From NCBI GenBank assembly GCA_025057155.1, contig JANWYD010000008.1, positions 208,813 through 272,812 on the forward strand: DNA of 64,000 bases, given 5' to 3'. Positions within the stretch are counted from its first letter, which is position 1. The number at the start of each line of letters is the position of its first letter. The notes under the pieces were generated by a model. It saw only the letters and a list, made by a program, of their open reading frames with translations. It had not been told where the DNA came from and made no database searches. Positions 17,322 to 28,379 of this stretch are shown here, piece by piece. The position numbers were made by a program, and so were the translations under genes. The stretch is from Chloroflexaceae bacterium. GTDB taxonomy: Bacteria > Chloroflexota > Chloroflexia > Chloroflexales > Chloroflexaceae.

Positions 17322-18211
17322 GCCCTGTGACCTCTGGTGACAGCGGAAAAGATACCCGTTAAGCCTGATTGATCTACCTGTGAGGAATAGAAGTGCAACA
17401 GCAGCGTGGTCGGGCGGACGCGGAGCGAGGGGAGCGCGCGGTTGCGTCAGGATGCTTTCTTTTGCAAGGCGATTGTAGCACACCGGCGCGGGAGGCTGCA
17501 AGTCGGGATGGCCGGATAGGGTTCACAGCTACCCAGACCCGTACTCGCCACAGAGAGCGCGGAGGGTTGGAATAAGCCCGGCCCCCACGCTCCGCTGCGT
17601 GCGCCGGGGTAAGCCTGAACAACTGCTTCGGGCGAAAGTCTGAGCGGGGGTGTGACGAAAAGTTCTGCACGTTCCCCTTCGCCCGGCGGCTGAAGCCGCG
17701 GGCGAACGTCCTGCGAAGCCGGCCTGCGCCGGCTTCAGCAGGCTACGGAGGCAGCCTTCGCAAGGCTAGCCGGAGCCTTCCAGGCTCCCGGCGGGCCGGT
17801 GGGCTGCGGCAAGTGCAGAGCTTTTCGTTACACCCTCCAAGCGGCCTGCGGTTGACAATGCCCTGGCAGCGTGCTATCCTTTGCCGTTATGAACAGTACC
17901 GGCGTCGGTCTTGCCGGCGGGCGCTTTGCAGCCCGATCCGGCAGCGTCGCCCACGCTCTCACCCGAGGAGTCGGCTTGCCCACATGGTGCATGTTCAGGA
18001 GCCAATCAGCGCTCCAGATGCGCGAGCATACGGCTGTGGGCAGCTAACCAGCGCCCACAGCCGCTTCAGTTTCTCAGCCATGTTTCCGATCAGCTCGACT
18101 GTCGGCTCTACGTTGCCACGCCTCCACATCGCCACGCCTCCACAGGCCGCTCAGGCGAAGCGGCGGAGCGACGGTCCGATAATTTCCGGCATAGCCGCGG
18201 GCGAGGCGAAT
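17322..18211. other. Long divergent intergenic region with hairpin-rich repeats
   Basis: No gene is supported over nearly 900 nt between the actB promoter and rsgA. Positions 17690-17800 hold nested palindromes (GGCTGAAGCCGCGGGCG, GAAGCCGGCCTGCGCCGGCTTC in two halves, GCCTTCGCAAGGC). A good promoter lies at 17852-17880. A small open frame from an ATG at 17889, 8 nt after the -10 box, is not convincing as a gene. Confidence 0.6.
17852..17880 (+). promoter_or_regulatory. Sigma-70-type promoter upstream of rsgA
   Basis: TTGACA, a 17-nt spacer, then TATCCT. The -35 is a perfect match, the -10 matches 4 of 6. It faces rsgA but lies about 330 nt before the chosen start codon, implying a long leader or an N-terminal extension. 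Confidence 0.65.
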
Positions 18212-19165
18212 GTGGTAACGCAGGATGTTAGCGCTCCGCCCGTGCCCGACCGCCCCGGACGCCTGGTCGGCATCGTGCTCCGCGCCCAGAGCGGCTTCTT
18301 CCGCGTGCAGACCGAGACGGGCCTGGTGGAGTGCACCCTGCGGGGCCGCTTGAAGAAGGAGCGCCAGCAGACCGATATCGTGGTCATCGGCGATCAGGTG
18401 GAGATCAGCCTGGTTGCTCCGGGGCGGGGGGCCATCGAGGCGGTCCTGCCGCGGCGCACTCGCCTGGCCCGGCGTGCTGCAGGCCCCCGTGGCGCTTACA
18501 AGGAAGATGTGCTGGTCGCCAATGTGGACCAGGTGCTGCTCGTCTTTGCCTGCGATGCGCCGCCTTTCACCCCGCGCATGCTCGACCGCTATCTGGTGAT
18601 CTGCGAGCACAGCGGGTTGGAGGCGGTGATCGTCGCCACCAAAGTCGATCTGGTGGGCCTGGAGCGGGCGCGCGCGCTGTTTGCCCCCTATGCCCGTATT
18701 GGCTATCCGGTGATCTACGCCTCGATTGTGAGCGGCGTGGGCATTGACGAAGTGCGCGCGCTCCTCGACGGAAAGATCAGCGTCGTCACCGGCAAGTCGG
18801 GAGTGGGCAAATCGAGCCTGTTGAATGCCGTACAGCCAGGCCTGAACCTGGCGACCGGGGCGGTAAGCGCCCAGTTGAACAAGGGGCGCCACACCACTAC
18901 CGTCGCCGAACTGATCCCCCTCGCCTCTCCCGGCGGCGGCTACGTCGCCGACACGCCCGGCATCCGCGAGATCGGTCTGTGGCAGTTGTCCCCGGAGGAT
19001 CTGGACTGGTGCTTCCGCGAGATGCGGCCCTTCCTGGGGAACTGTTTCTTCGCCGGGTGCACCCACGTGCACGAGCCTGACTGCGCGGTGCGCGCCGCCG
19101 TTGCAGCAGGCGCCATCAGCCCGGAACGCTACGAGAGCTATGTGCGCCTGCGCGAGGAAGCGTAG
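18212..19165 (+). CDS. rsgA: Small ribosomal subunit biogenesis GTPase RsgA (YjeQ)
   Basis: A circularly permuted GTPase of about 317 residues that aids 30S maturation. Order seen: an OB-fold N-terminus (GRLVGIVLRAQSGFFRVQT), G4 TKVDL, G1 GKSGVGKSS, a switch region KGRHTTT, G3 DTPG, and the C-terminal zinc knuckle with CFFAGCTHVHEPDC. The start is uncertain: a GTG preceded by GCGAGG at good spacing begins just before the OB fold. The frame stays open further upstream (an ATG at 17984), but those residues do not resemble the family. It converges with the MBL pair across a repeated element. Confidence 0.93.
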   Translation: MVTQDVSAPPVPDRPGRLVGIVLRAQSGFFRVQTETGLVECTLRGRLKKERQQTDIVVIGDQVEISLVAPGRGAIEAVLPRRTRLARRAAGPRGAYKEDVLVANVDQVLLVFACDAPPFTPRMLDRYLVICEHSGLEAVIVATKVDLVGLERARALFAPYARIGYPVIYASIVSGVGIDEVRALLDGKISVVTGKSGVGKSSLLNAVQPGLNLATGAVSAQLNKGRHTTTVAELIPLASPGGGYVADTPGIREIGLWQLSPEDLDWCFREMRPFLGNCFFAGCTHVHEPDCAVRAAVAAGAISPERYESYVRLREEA

Positions 19166-19176
19166 CGCCGTTCCTT

Positions 19177-19273
19177 AGTTATACCGGTTCCGGTTGAATG
19201 GAGTGCATGCGCATCATCACCAGGTCGCATTGAGAGCACGGCAATCCCAAATCCCAAATCCCAGATCCGAAAT
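19177..19273 (+). repeat. Dispersed ~90-bp element, copy B
   Basis: Lies between the convergent rsgA and MBL genes. It matches copies A (13996) and C (11997) over its length, with an extra CCCAAAT unit in its tail. The MBL stop codon lies a few bases beyond its end, just as the actB stop does after copy A. Confidence 0.8.
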
Positions 19274-19277
19274 AACC

Positions 19278-20120
19278 TTACACCTCCACCACTACTCCCT
19301 CACGGGCGGCTTCGAGTTCGAGTCGTCGCCCCCCTACGGCCAGTTCGCCACGGCAGCGCGTCACCAGCGCGTCCAGTTCATCGTCGGTGCGGGTCGGCGC
19401 ATGGTGGTAGAGATATAGCCGCCGGACCCCCGCTTCCAGCGCCAGTTCGATGGCGTCTTCCACCCGGCTGTGACCGGGATCGCACGCGATCTCGCCGCGC
19501 AGGTAGGGCGCGCTGTGGATGAGCACCTCGGCGTCGCGCGCGAAGTGCGCCGCCTCGCGCCAGATGGCATCGTCGGCGTAACGGGCGTCGGTGATGTAGA
19601 CCAGCGCCCGCCCGCTCTCCTCCACCCGGTAGGCCCAGATTGGCGAGCAGGCGCGTTGCGACAGCGGCATCGCCCGCACCGTCAACTCGCCGACCTGAAA
19701 CGGCTCGGCTGAGACGGGATGGAAGGTATGAGTGGCGGCGATATGCGCCAGGCCGAAGACCGGGGAGTAGACCGGGGCAAGCATGTTGTCATAGATCATT
19801 TCCAGCGATCCACGGGCGCTGTCGGGGCCGTAGATCCGCAGGCGGTTGCCAGGAATGTGCACGATCCCCGGAAAAGGCAGTCCAAGGAAATGATCCCAGT
19901 AGGTGTGGGTGATGAGTACGGTCAACTCGCCGCGCCCGTAGCGGAAGCCGGCGTCCAGCAGCGCGGCGCCCAGCTGGCAAAACCCGGTGCCGCTGTCGAG
20001 GGCCAGCAACTCGCCGCCGGCGCCGCGCACCGACACACAGCAGGTATTGCCGCCGTAGCGCAGGAAGGCCGCGCCGGGCGTGGGCACATAGCCGCGCACG
20101 CCCCAGAATTGCGCCTTCAC
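19278..20120 (-). CDS. MBL-fold protein with degenerate metal site
   Basis: 280 residues, clearly homologous to the protein encoded just upstream (shared WGxRGxxPxxxAxxLRYGGNT and DxGTGxxxLG). It is therefore a metallo-beta-lactamase-fold protein. In the metal motif it has THTYWDH where the neighbour has THTHWDH, and the ANHPY His of the neighbour is replaced in SQRACSP. The Asp (ITDARYA) and the C-terminal His (DPGHS) remain. Catalysis may be lost or altered. The GTG start overlaps the upstream stop by 4 nt (GTGA), so translation is coupled. Function unknown. Confidence 0.85.
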   Translation of the reverse strand: MKAQFWGVRGYVPTPGAAFLRYGGNTCCVSVRGAGGELLALDSGTGFCQLGAALLDAGFRYGRGELTVLITHTYWDHFLGLPFPGIVHIPGNRLRIYGPDSARGSLEMIYDNMLAPVYSPVFGLAHIAATHTFHPVSAEPFQVGELTVRAMPLSQRACSPIWAYRVEESGRALVYITDARYADDAIWREAAHFARDAEVLIHSAPYLRGEIACDPGHSRVEDAIELALEAGVRRLYLYHHAPTRTDDELDALVTRCRGELAVGGRRLELEAAREGVVVEV

Positions 20121-21031
20121 CGGTCTCCCCCTTTCGACAACCGGCGCCCTTCCGCCGCCGCGCTTATGGCCAGGCCGGGCCGGGCCGCCGCCTGCTGCGC
20201 GGCGACAATCGCGTCAAGTTCCGCGTCGCTCCGAGACGGGTCGTGGTGGAAAAGCAGCAACTCCCGCACCCCCGCCGCCTCGGCGATCTCGCGAGCCTGG
20301 CCGGCGGTGCCGTGCCCCCAGTGGGGAAAACGGGCATACTCCTGGTCAGTAAACTGCGCGTCGTAGAGCAGCCAGTCAGCCCCCTGCGCCAGTTCGATCA
20401 CGCGCGCGCGCATCTCGGCCAGGACGCGCGCCTCGGCCCTGCTGGTCGCGCCGGGCGCGCCGGTCCACTCAATGCGTTCGTCGCCGAACAGCACGGTGTG
20501 GAAGGGGCCGGTGTCGGGAACGAACACCAGCGCCTCCCCATCGCTCTCAAGACGGTAGGCCAGGGCGCGATAAGGGTGATTGGCCTGGGCGGTGCGCACC
20601 TGCACGGGGCCAAGCTCGAACGCGCCGCCCACGTGGATCTCGTGGAAGCGCAACTCGGCGCGCAGATCCTCCAGACCGACCGGAAAGAGCGGATCGCCAA
20701 GGGCATTGGCGATGGTGGTCCGCAGTGTGACCTGGGTGCGGTTCAGCCCGTAGATGTTCAACTGCCAGCCCGCGGCGTAGATGGGGGCGAAGAACGGAAA
20801 GCCAATGATGTGATCCCAGTGGGTGTGGGTAATCAACAGGTCCAGTTGGTGTGGCGCGTCTGGTTCCCGCATTAGCGCCTCGCCCAGCAGGCGCATCCCC
20901 GTGCCAGCGTCGAGAATAATGCAGCGGTTTTCGGCGCGCACCTCCACGCAGGTGGTGTTGCCCCCGTAGCGCAACACATCGGCCCGGGCCACGGGATACG
21001 AGCCGCGGGTGCCCCAGATTCGCGCGAACAT
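20117..21031 (-). CDS. MBL-fold metal-dependent hydrolase (intact metal site)
   Basis: About 304 residues. It has the N-terminal IWGTRGSYPVA motif of this phosphodiesterase-like branch, THTHWDH, the His in QANHPYRA, the Asp in VPDTGPFH and the His pair in FPHWGHGTAG, a complete di-metal set. Substrate unknown; relatives include RNase Z-like and cyclic-nucleotide phosphodiesterases. The start was set at MFARIWG; a longer frame adds 10 residues without support. The gene is divergent from an LLM oxidoreductase and couples to a degenerate paralogue downstream. Confidence 0.88.
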   Translation of the reverse strand: MFARIWGTRGSYPVARADVLRYGGNTTCVEVRAENRCIILDAGTGMRLLGEALMREPDAPHQLDLLITHTHWDHIIGFPFFAPIYAAGWQLNIYGLNRTQVTLRTTIANALGDPLFPVGLEDLRAELRFHEIHVGGAFELGPVQVRTAQANHPYRALAYRLESDGEALVFVPDTGPFHTVLFGDERIEWTGAPGATSRAEARVLAEMRARVIELAQGADWLLYDAQFTDQEYARFPHWGHGTAGQAREIAEAAGVRELLLFHHDPSRSDAELDAIVAAQQAAARPGLAISAAAEGRRLSKGGDR

Positions 21032-21101
21032 GGTTGGACTGCTCCGGTGAACGCGATACAACCCTCGTTAAGCGCACGGCGCACAACCTCACTGCTGCTC
21101 A

Positions 21102-21117
21102 TACGCCTATCTGGTAT
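21102..21117 (+). promoter_or_regulatory. Extended -10 promoter for the LLM oxidoreductase gene
   Basis: TGGTATGAT, an extended -10 match, about 40 nt before the chosen ATG. No clear -35 was seen. Confidence 0.4.
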
Positions 21118-21155
21118 GATACCATCGCAAGATGACAGTCTGGAAAGGAACCGGC

Positions 21156-21923
21156 ATGCCGCGCATTCGCATCGGGGTGCAATTCCACCCGCAGCATACT
21201 ACGTGGGAGTCGTTTGCCGCCGCCGTGCGCCACGCCGAGGCGCTGGGGGTTGACACCGTCTGGAACTGGGATCACTTCTTTCCGCTCTACGGTAATCCCC
21301 AGGGCAACCACTTCGAGGCCTGGACCTTGCTGACGGCCATGGCGATGATCACCTCGCGCGTCGAGGTCGGCTGCCTGGTGACCTGCAACAGTTACCGCAA
21401 TCCGGCCCTGCTCTCGAATATGGCCAAGACAGTGGATCACATCTCCGGCGGGCGGCTCATCCTGGGGATGGGCGCGGGGTGGTTCGAACGGGATTACCGC
21501 GAGTACGGCTACCCGTTCGGCGCCGCCGCCGAGCGCCTGCGGGCGCTGCAGGAGGCCCTCCCGATCATTAAGCGGCGCTGGGAGATTGACGCGCCTCCGC
21601 CCACCCGTCCGATCCCCATCCTTATCGGCGGCGGAGGCGAGAAGATCACCCTGCGACTGGTCGCCCGCTATGCGCAGATGTGGCACAGTTTCAGCACCCT
21701 GGCCACCATCGGGCACAAGAGCGCTGTGCTCGAGCGCTGGTGCGCCGAGATCGGGCGCGATCCACGGGAGATCGAGCGCAGCGTCACCCCGCGGCCCGGT
21801 GAGAGCCTGGAGGCCTATGTGGCGGCCGGGGTGACGCACTTTATCTTCGGGATGGGCGAACCCTGGGATTTCGCGCCGGTTGAAGCGGCCCTGCGCTGGC
21901 GCGAGGCGCGGGGCGCTGGTTAA
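21156..21923 (+). CDS. LLM class F420-dependent oxidoreductase
   Basis: About 255 residues, a TIM-barrel luciferase-like monooxygenase family member resembling the TIGR03560 group. Visible features are RIGVQFHPQHT at the start, VDTVWNWDHFFPLYG, the SRVEVGCLVTCNSYRNPALLSNMAKTVDHISGGR core (in segments), LGMGAGWFERDYREYGYPFG and PILIGGGGEK. Family members use reduced F420 or FMN. The ATG chosen follows AAAGGA at 7 nt; the earlier ATG at 21132 lacks a binding site. The DUF429 gene follows on the same strand. Confidence 0.88.
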   Translation: MPRIRIGVQFHPQHTTWESFAAAVRHAEALGVDTVWNWDHFFPLYGNPQGNHFEAWTLLTAMAMITSRVEVGCLVTCNSYRNPALLSNMAKTVDHISGGRLILGMGAGWFERDYREYGYPFGAAAERLRALQEALPIIKRRWEIDAPPPTRPIPILIGGGGEKITLRLVARYAQMWHSFSTLATIGHKSAVLERWCAEIGRDPREIERSVTPRPGESLEAYVAAGVTHFIFGMGEPWDFAPVEAALRWREARGAG

Positions 21924-21950
21924 CGATTTTGGATTTTGGATTTCGGACTT
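21924..21950. repeat. ATTTTGG-type tail repeat
   Basis: CGATTTTGGATTTTGGATTT directly follows the LLM gene stop. It is the same tail sequence as at 12000, 22798 and 51635. Confidence 0.7.
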
Positions 21951-21997
21951 CCAGGCGGCCTGGCCGCCCAGACTCACCTTCCAGGGCCGGCGTTATC

Positions 21998-22777
21998 ATG
22001 GTCTCCAGCGCAGGTTCTCCAATCACCGCATACATTGGCATTGATCTGGCCTGGTCGGAGCGCAACCAGAGCGGCGCGGCATGTCTGACGGGCGACCCGG
22101 CAGGCGCGGCGCTGGTGGCGCCCCCGGAACTGCTGGACGACCTCGAGGCGATCGTGGCCTACGTGGAGCGGCATGCGGAGGCCGGCCCGGCGATTGTCGC
22201 CGTGGACGCCCCGCTGCTCGTGCCCAACTACAGCGGGCGCCGTCCGGCCGATGCCGCCCTCAGCGCGGCCTTCCGGCGCTACGAGGCCGGAGCGCACCCC
22301 GCCAATCGGCGCCTGCTCGCCCGCAACGGCGTGGTGCGCGGCGAACGACTGGTCGCGATGCTGGAGGGCAGAGGCTTCCGCCATGTTGAGCGTATTGACG
22401 CCGGGGTAAACGGCCGGCTGATTACCGAGGTCTTTCCCCATCCGGCGATGATCGCCATCTTTGGCCTGGAGCGGAGCCTCAAGTACAAGGCCCGTCCGGG
22501 CCGCTCGACGACGCTGCGCCTGGCCGAATGGCGGCGCTACCAGACGCACCTTGCCGCCCTGAGGGACGCCGACCCGCCCCTGCGCGGCCACGAGGCGTTT
22601 GCGCAAACCGATGTAGCCTCATTCAACGGGTGCGCGCTCAAGGCTTACGAAGACCGCATGGACGCGCTCATGTGCGCCTACATCGCCCTCTATGCCCACC
22701 GCTGGGGCGCAGCCCGCTGCCGCACCTTCGGTGATCTGCGCGAGGGCTACATTTTTACCCCCGTGCCGGAGTGGTAG
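21998..22777 (+). CDS. DUF429 domain protein (predicted RNase H-like fold)
   Basis: About 259 residues. YIGIDLAWSERNQSG near the start, VAVDAPLLVPN, the RPADAALSAAFRRYEAGAHPANR block (in segments), EVFPHPA and KAYEDRMDALMCAYIA near the end match DUF429, a family predicted to have an RNase H-like fold with conserved acidic residues. Its biological role is not established. The start was set at MVSSAG. It follows the LLM gene with a 74-nt gap that holds an ATTTTGG tail. Confidence 0.85.
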   Translation: MVSSAGSPITAYIGIDLAWSERNQSGAACLTGDPAGAALVAPPELLDDLEAIVAYVERHAEAGPAIVAVDAPLLVPNYSGRRPADAALSAAFRRYEAGAHPANRRLLARNGVVRGERLVAMLEGRGFRHVERIDAGVNGRLITEVFPHPAMIAIFGLERSLKYKARPGRSTTLRLAEWRRYQTHLAALRDADPPLRGHEAFAQTDVASFNGCALKAYEDRMDALMCAYIALYAHRWGAARCRTFGDLREGYIFTPVPEW

Positions 22778-22797
22778 CGTCGTGCCATCCGCCCCGC

Positions 22798-22831
22798 CCA
22801 ATCCAAAATCCGCAATCCGAAATCCAAAATC
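22798..22831. repeat. ATTTTGG-type tail repeat between convergent genes
   Basis: Reads AATCCAAAATCCGCAATCC on the plus strand followed by GAAATCCAAAATC, and abuts the stop of the E2 gene on the minus strand. Confidence 0.7.
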
Positions 22832-24161
22832 ACATGCCTTCCAGCGCCGCCTTGACCGCTGCCAGAAAGGCGTCGGCAGTCGCTCCATCGGCGACGCGGT
22901 GGTCAAAAGTGAGGGAGAGGTAGCACATCGGCTTGATCGCGATCGCGTCCACCCCGTGCTGCGTCACCACCACCGGGCGCTTGACAATCGCCCCCACGCC
23001 GAGGATGGCCGCCTGAGGCTGATTGATGATCGGTGTGGCGAAGAGGCTGCCGCTGACGCCATGGTTGGTAATGGTGAAGGTGCCGCCCTGGGTCTCGTCG
23101 GGTGTCAGGCGCCGGGTGCGCGCCCGCTCGGCCAGGTCGTTGATGATGCGCGCCAGGCCCAGCAGGTTCTTTTCGTCGGCGTCGCGTATGACCGGTACAA
23201 GCAGGCCCTCGTCGAGGGCCACGGCCACCCCGATGTGGATGCGCCGGTTGAGCATGATGCCTGCCTCGGTAAACCGGCCGTTCATCACCGGCGTCTGCCG
23301 CAACCCGGCAACGGCGGCCTGCACAAAGTAGGGCGTAAAGGTCAGCCGCACGCCCTGGCGCTCGAAGGCCGCCTTGTTGGCTTCCCGGTGGGCCGCCACC
23401 CGGCTCAGGTCGGCCTCCATCACCGTGGTCACGTGCGGCGCCGTCCGCACCGAGCGCTCCATGTGCTCGGCGATCGAGCGACGCATAGGCGTCAGCGGAA
23501 CCAGTTCGACGTCTTCGGGCAGCGGTGTCGCGGCTACGGGCGGCGGGGCGGGCGGCGGCGCGACCACCTGGGGGACCACAGGCGAGGGGGCGGGCGGCGG
23601 CGCGACCACCTGGGGGGCGGGAGCTGCGGGGGCTACGGGCGCCGGTGGTGCGGCGACCGGCGCCTCGGCCTGACGCGCCTCAAGGTAGCGCAGCACGTCC
23701 TGCTTGGTGACGCGCCCTCCCTGGCCCGTCCCGGGAATGCGCGCCAGATCGAGGCCATGTTCGGCCACCAGACGCGCCACTACCGGTGAGATAAACCCGC
23801 TTCGGGCCGTACCATCCGCCGTAGACGGGGCGACCGTGGGCCGAGGCGCTGCGGCTGGCGCGGGCGCGGTCACCGGCGCCGGTTGCTCCGCCGGGACCGC
23901 CGGCTGAACCAGACCGGCGGCTTCCTCAGGCGTGCCGATGCGGGCAATCACTGTGCCCACGCGCACCGTCTCGCCCTCGCCCACCAGGATCTCCAGCAGC
24001 GTCCCCGTCTCCGGCGCGGGCACCTCGGTGTCAACTTTATCGGTAATGACCTCCAGCAACGGCTCATACTTCGCCACCGTCTCGCCAGGTCGCTTCAACC
24101 AGCGGCCAATGGTTCCCTCAGTGACGCTTTCGCCCAGTTGGGGCATCTTGATCTCGATCAC
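22830..24161 (-). CDS. Dihydrolipoamide acyltransferase (E2) of a 2-oxoacid dehydrogenase complex
   Basis: 443 residues with the standard layout. The lipoyl domain spans residues 1-76, with the lipoylated Lys in ITDKVDT. An Ala/Pro-rich linker follows, then the peripheral-subunit-binding domain (ISPVVARLVAEHGLDL, GRVTKQDVLRYLE), a second long Ala/Pro/Val linker, and the catalytic domain ending in FDHRVADGA with the active-site His and Asp. It transfers acyl groups to CoA in pyruvate, branched-chain or 2-oxoglutarate dehydrogenase; which one cannot be decided. E1 and E3 genes are not adjacent. The linker contains near-repeats rich in APPPAP. Confidence 0.95.
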   Translation of the reverse strand: MIEIKMPQLGESVTEGTIGRWLKRPGETVAKYEPLLEVITDKVDTEVPAPETGTLLEILVGEGETVRVGTVIARIGTPEEAAGLVQPAVPAEQPAPVTAPAPAAAPRPTVAPSTADGTARSGFISPVVARLVAEHGLDLARIPGTGQGGRVTKQDVLRYLEARQAEAPVAAPPAPVAPAAPAPQVVAPPPAPSPVVPQVVAPPPAPPPVAATPLPEDVELVPLTPMRRSIAEHMERSVRTAPHVTTVMEADLSRVAAHREANKAAFERQGVRLTFTPYFVQAAVAGLRQTPVMNGRFTEAGIMLNRRIHIGVAVALDEGLLVPVIRDADEKNLLGLARIINDLAERARTRRLTPDETQGGTFTITNHGVSGSLFATPIINQPQAAILGVGAIVKRPVVVTQHGVDAIAIKPMCYLSLTFDHRVADGATADAFLAAVKAALEGM

Positions 24162-24220
24162 GTGAACACCCCGTATGTTCGCAAGTTGCAGGCCCGGTCA
24201 ACCTGCCAGGCTGTCAGTTG

Positions 24221-25273
24221 CTACGCTTCCCCTGGTCCATAGAGCAACAACCGTGCGTAGCGTTCCATTACCCCGGGAAGCGGCGACAGGGCCACGCGGT
24301 CGTTATCCACGCCGAAGCGCACATCGGCCTCGGTGAAGGCGTAGCGCTCCACAGCGGCCGGATCGAGATCGCGCAGCGTCCAGACCAGTTCAAGCATGCG
24401 CTCGACCGGCATATCGGTTTGCACGTAGCCCACCAGGGCCGCGCTGACCCGCCGGGCCGCGAACCAGGTGGCCAGGTCGCCCCGCTCACGCAGGCGCTCG
24501 GCGATAGCGACCAGTACGGCCTGCTGACGCAGCCCGCGCTCGAAGTCGCTATCAGGGTGACGGATGCGGGCGTAGGCCAGCGCCGTCGCTCCGTCCATAC
24601 GTTGCCGGCCCGCGGCGAAACGGACGGTCGTTACGCGATAGTCGGCGGTCGGAAACTGATGATCGACCAGCGGGCGCGGCACGTCCACAGTTACGCCGCC
24701 AAGGGCGTCAATAATTCCAGCGAAACCACGAAAGTCGGCCACCACCACATAATCAATCGGCGCCCCCAGCGCCTGGCTGACCGTGGCTCGCGCCAGGGCC
24801 AGGCCATTGCCGGGAGGCCCGTCGCGTTCGCCCCAGAGGTAGGCCGCATTGAGCCGGTTGTTGCCGTGGCCGGGGATAGCCACCCAGAGATCGCGGGGGA
24901 GCGACAGCAGCGCCACGCGCCTGCGGGCCGGGTCAATCCGCGCCACCAGCACCGCATCGCTGCGCGGGGTGACCTCCTGGCCGGGACGCCGGTCGGTGCC
25001 GAGGAGCAGCACAGTGACGGGCGCTGGAGCGCCGGGACGCGTCGGCGCCAGGGTGGGGAGCTGGAGCAGGCGAGCGCCTCCGACGCGGGATTCTTGCGGC
25101 GCCGGGGCCGGCGTGATGTGCAGCGCCGCCAGGTTGCGGCGCACCGCGAGCGCCTGCGCCGCTGCTCCCATTACGACGAGCGCCAAAACAAGAACGGCCC
25201 CCAGCCCGACCAGCGGCCAGAAGAAAGAGCGGACAGGGCGATCAGGGCGTGCCAACGCAGCTTCTCCATCCAT
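24221..25273 (-). CDS. LytR-CpsA-Psr (LCP) family protein
   Basis: 350 residues. A short cytoplasmic N-terminus and one transmembrane helix (LVGLGAVLVLALVVMGAAA) precede the extracellular LCP domain. That domain shows VLLLGTDRRPG, RSDAVLVARIDP, ALLSLPRDLWV, NRLNAAY, GGVTVDVPRPLVD and the Arg/Asp-rich ALAYARIRHPDSDFERGLRQQ motif. LCP enzymes attach glycopolymers to peptidoglycan or surface carriers from lipid-linked precursors. It is divergent from the GH63-like gene. Confidence 0.93.
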   Translation of the reverse strand: MDGEAALARPDRPVRSFFWPLVGLGAVLVLALVVMGAAAQALAVRRNLAALHITPAPAPQESRVGGARLLQLPTLAPTRPGAPAPVTVLLLGTDRRPGQEVTPRSDAVLVARIDPARRRVALLSLPRDLWVAIPGHGNNRLNAAYLWGERDGPPGNGLALARATVSQALGAPIDYVVVADFRGFAGIIDALGGVTVDVPRPLVDHQFPTADYRVTTVRFAAGRQRMDGATALAYARIRHPDSDFERGLRQQAVLVAIAERLRERGDLATWFAARRVSAALVGYVQTDMPVERMLELVWTLRDLDPAAVERYAFTEADVRFGVDNDRVALSPLPGVMERYARLLLYGPGEA

Positions 25274-25309
25274 TGGCCCGGCATCAACCGGATGCGGTGC
25301 GGCCTTCTG

Positions 25310-25315
25310 ATTATA
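25310..25315 (-). promoter_or_regulatory. -10 box for the LCP gene
   Basis: Perfect TATAAT on the minus strand about 37 nt before the LCP ATG. The -35 region is weak. Confidence 0.45.
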
Positions 25316-25337
25316 CCGTCAGAATCGCTGCGACGCG

Positions 25338-25366
25338 TTGCGCCAATCGTGAGCCTCGCCTATACT
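25338..25366 (+). promoter_or_regulatory. Candidate promoter for the GH63-like gene
   Basis: TTGCGC, a 17-nt spacer, then TATACT. The -10 matches 5 of 6, the -35 keeps TTG only. It lies 175 nt before the ATG; a GAAACC/GGTTTTCC palindrome (25414-25447) sits in the leader. Confidence 0.4.
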
Positions 25367-25540
25367 GCGCGGTGACGTGCGGGACAGTTAAACAGTCAAC
25401 GATAGTGGCGGAAGGGGTTTGAAGAAACCAGGTTTTCCCTCAGCCCCTTGCCTGCCAGGAGACAACGGGAAGGACGGCGCCCTCGTTGCAACATCGCTAT
25501 GCGACGCGGCACGGGCGCCTGAGGTTAAGGAAAGACCATC

Positions 25541-28288
<2,748 letters not shown>

Positions 28289-28340
28289 TTCAAGCCAGTT
28301 GCTAACAGACCCGCAGATAAACCGTTTATTCCTCTGAGCG

Positions 28341-28374
28341 AAGCGGCAGGAAACCTCCGGGTTCCCTGCCGCTT
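28341..28374. terminator. Bidirectional hairpin between convergent genes
   Basis: AAGCGGCAGGAAACC pairs with GGTTCCCTGCCGCTT with one mismatch and a TCCG loop. It lies between the GH63-like and esterase stops. No T-run follows. It is a member of the GAAACC/GGTTTC palindrome family. Confidence 0.55.
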
Positions 28375-28379
28375 GCCTG

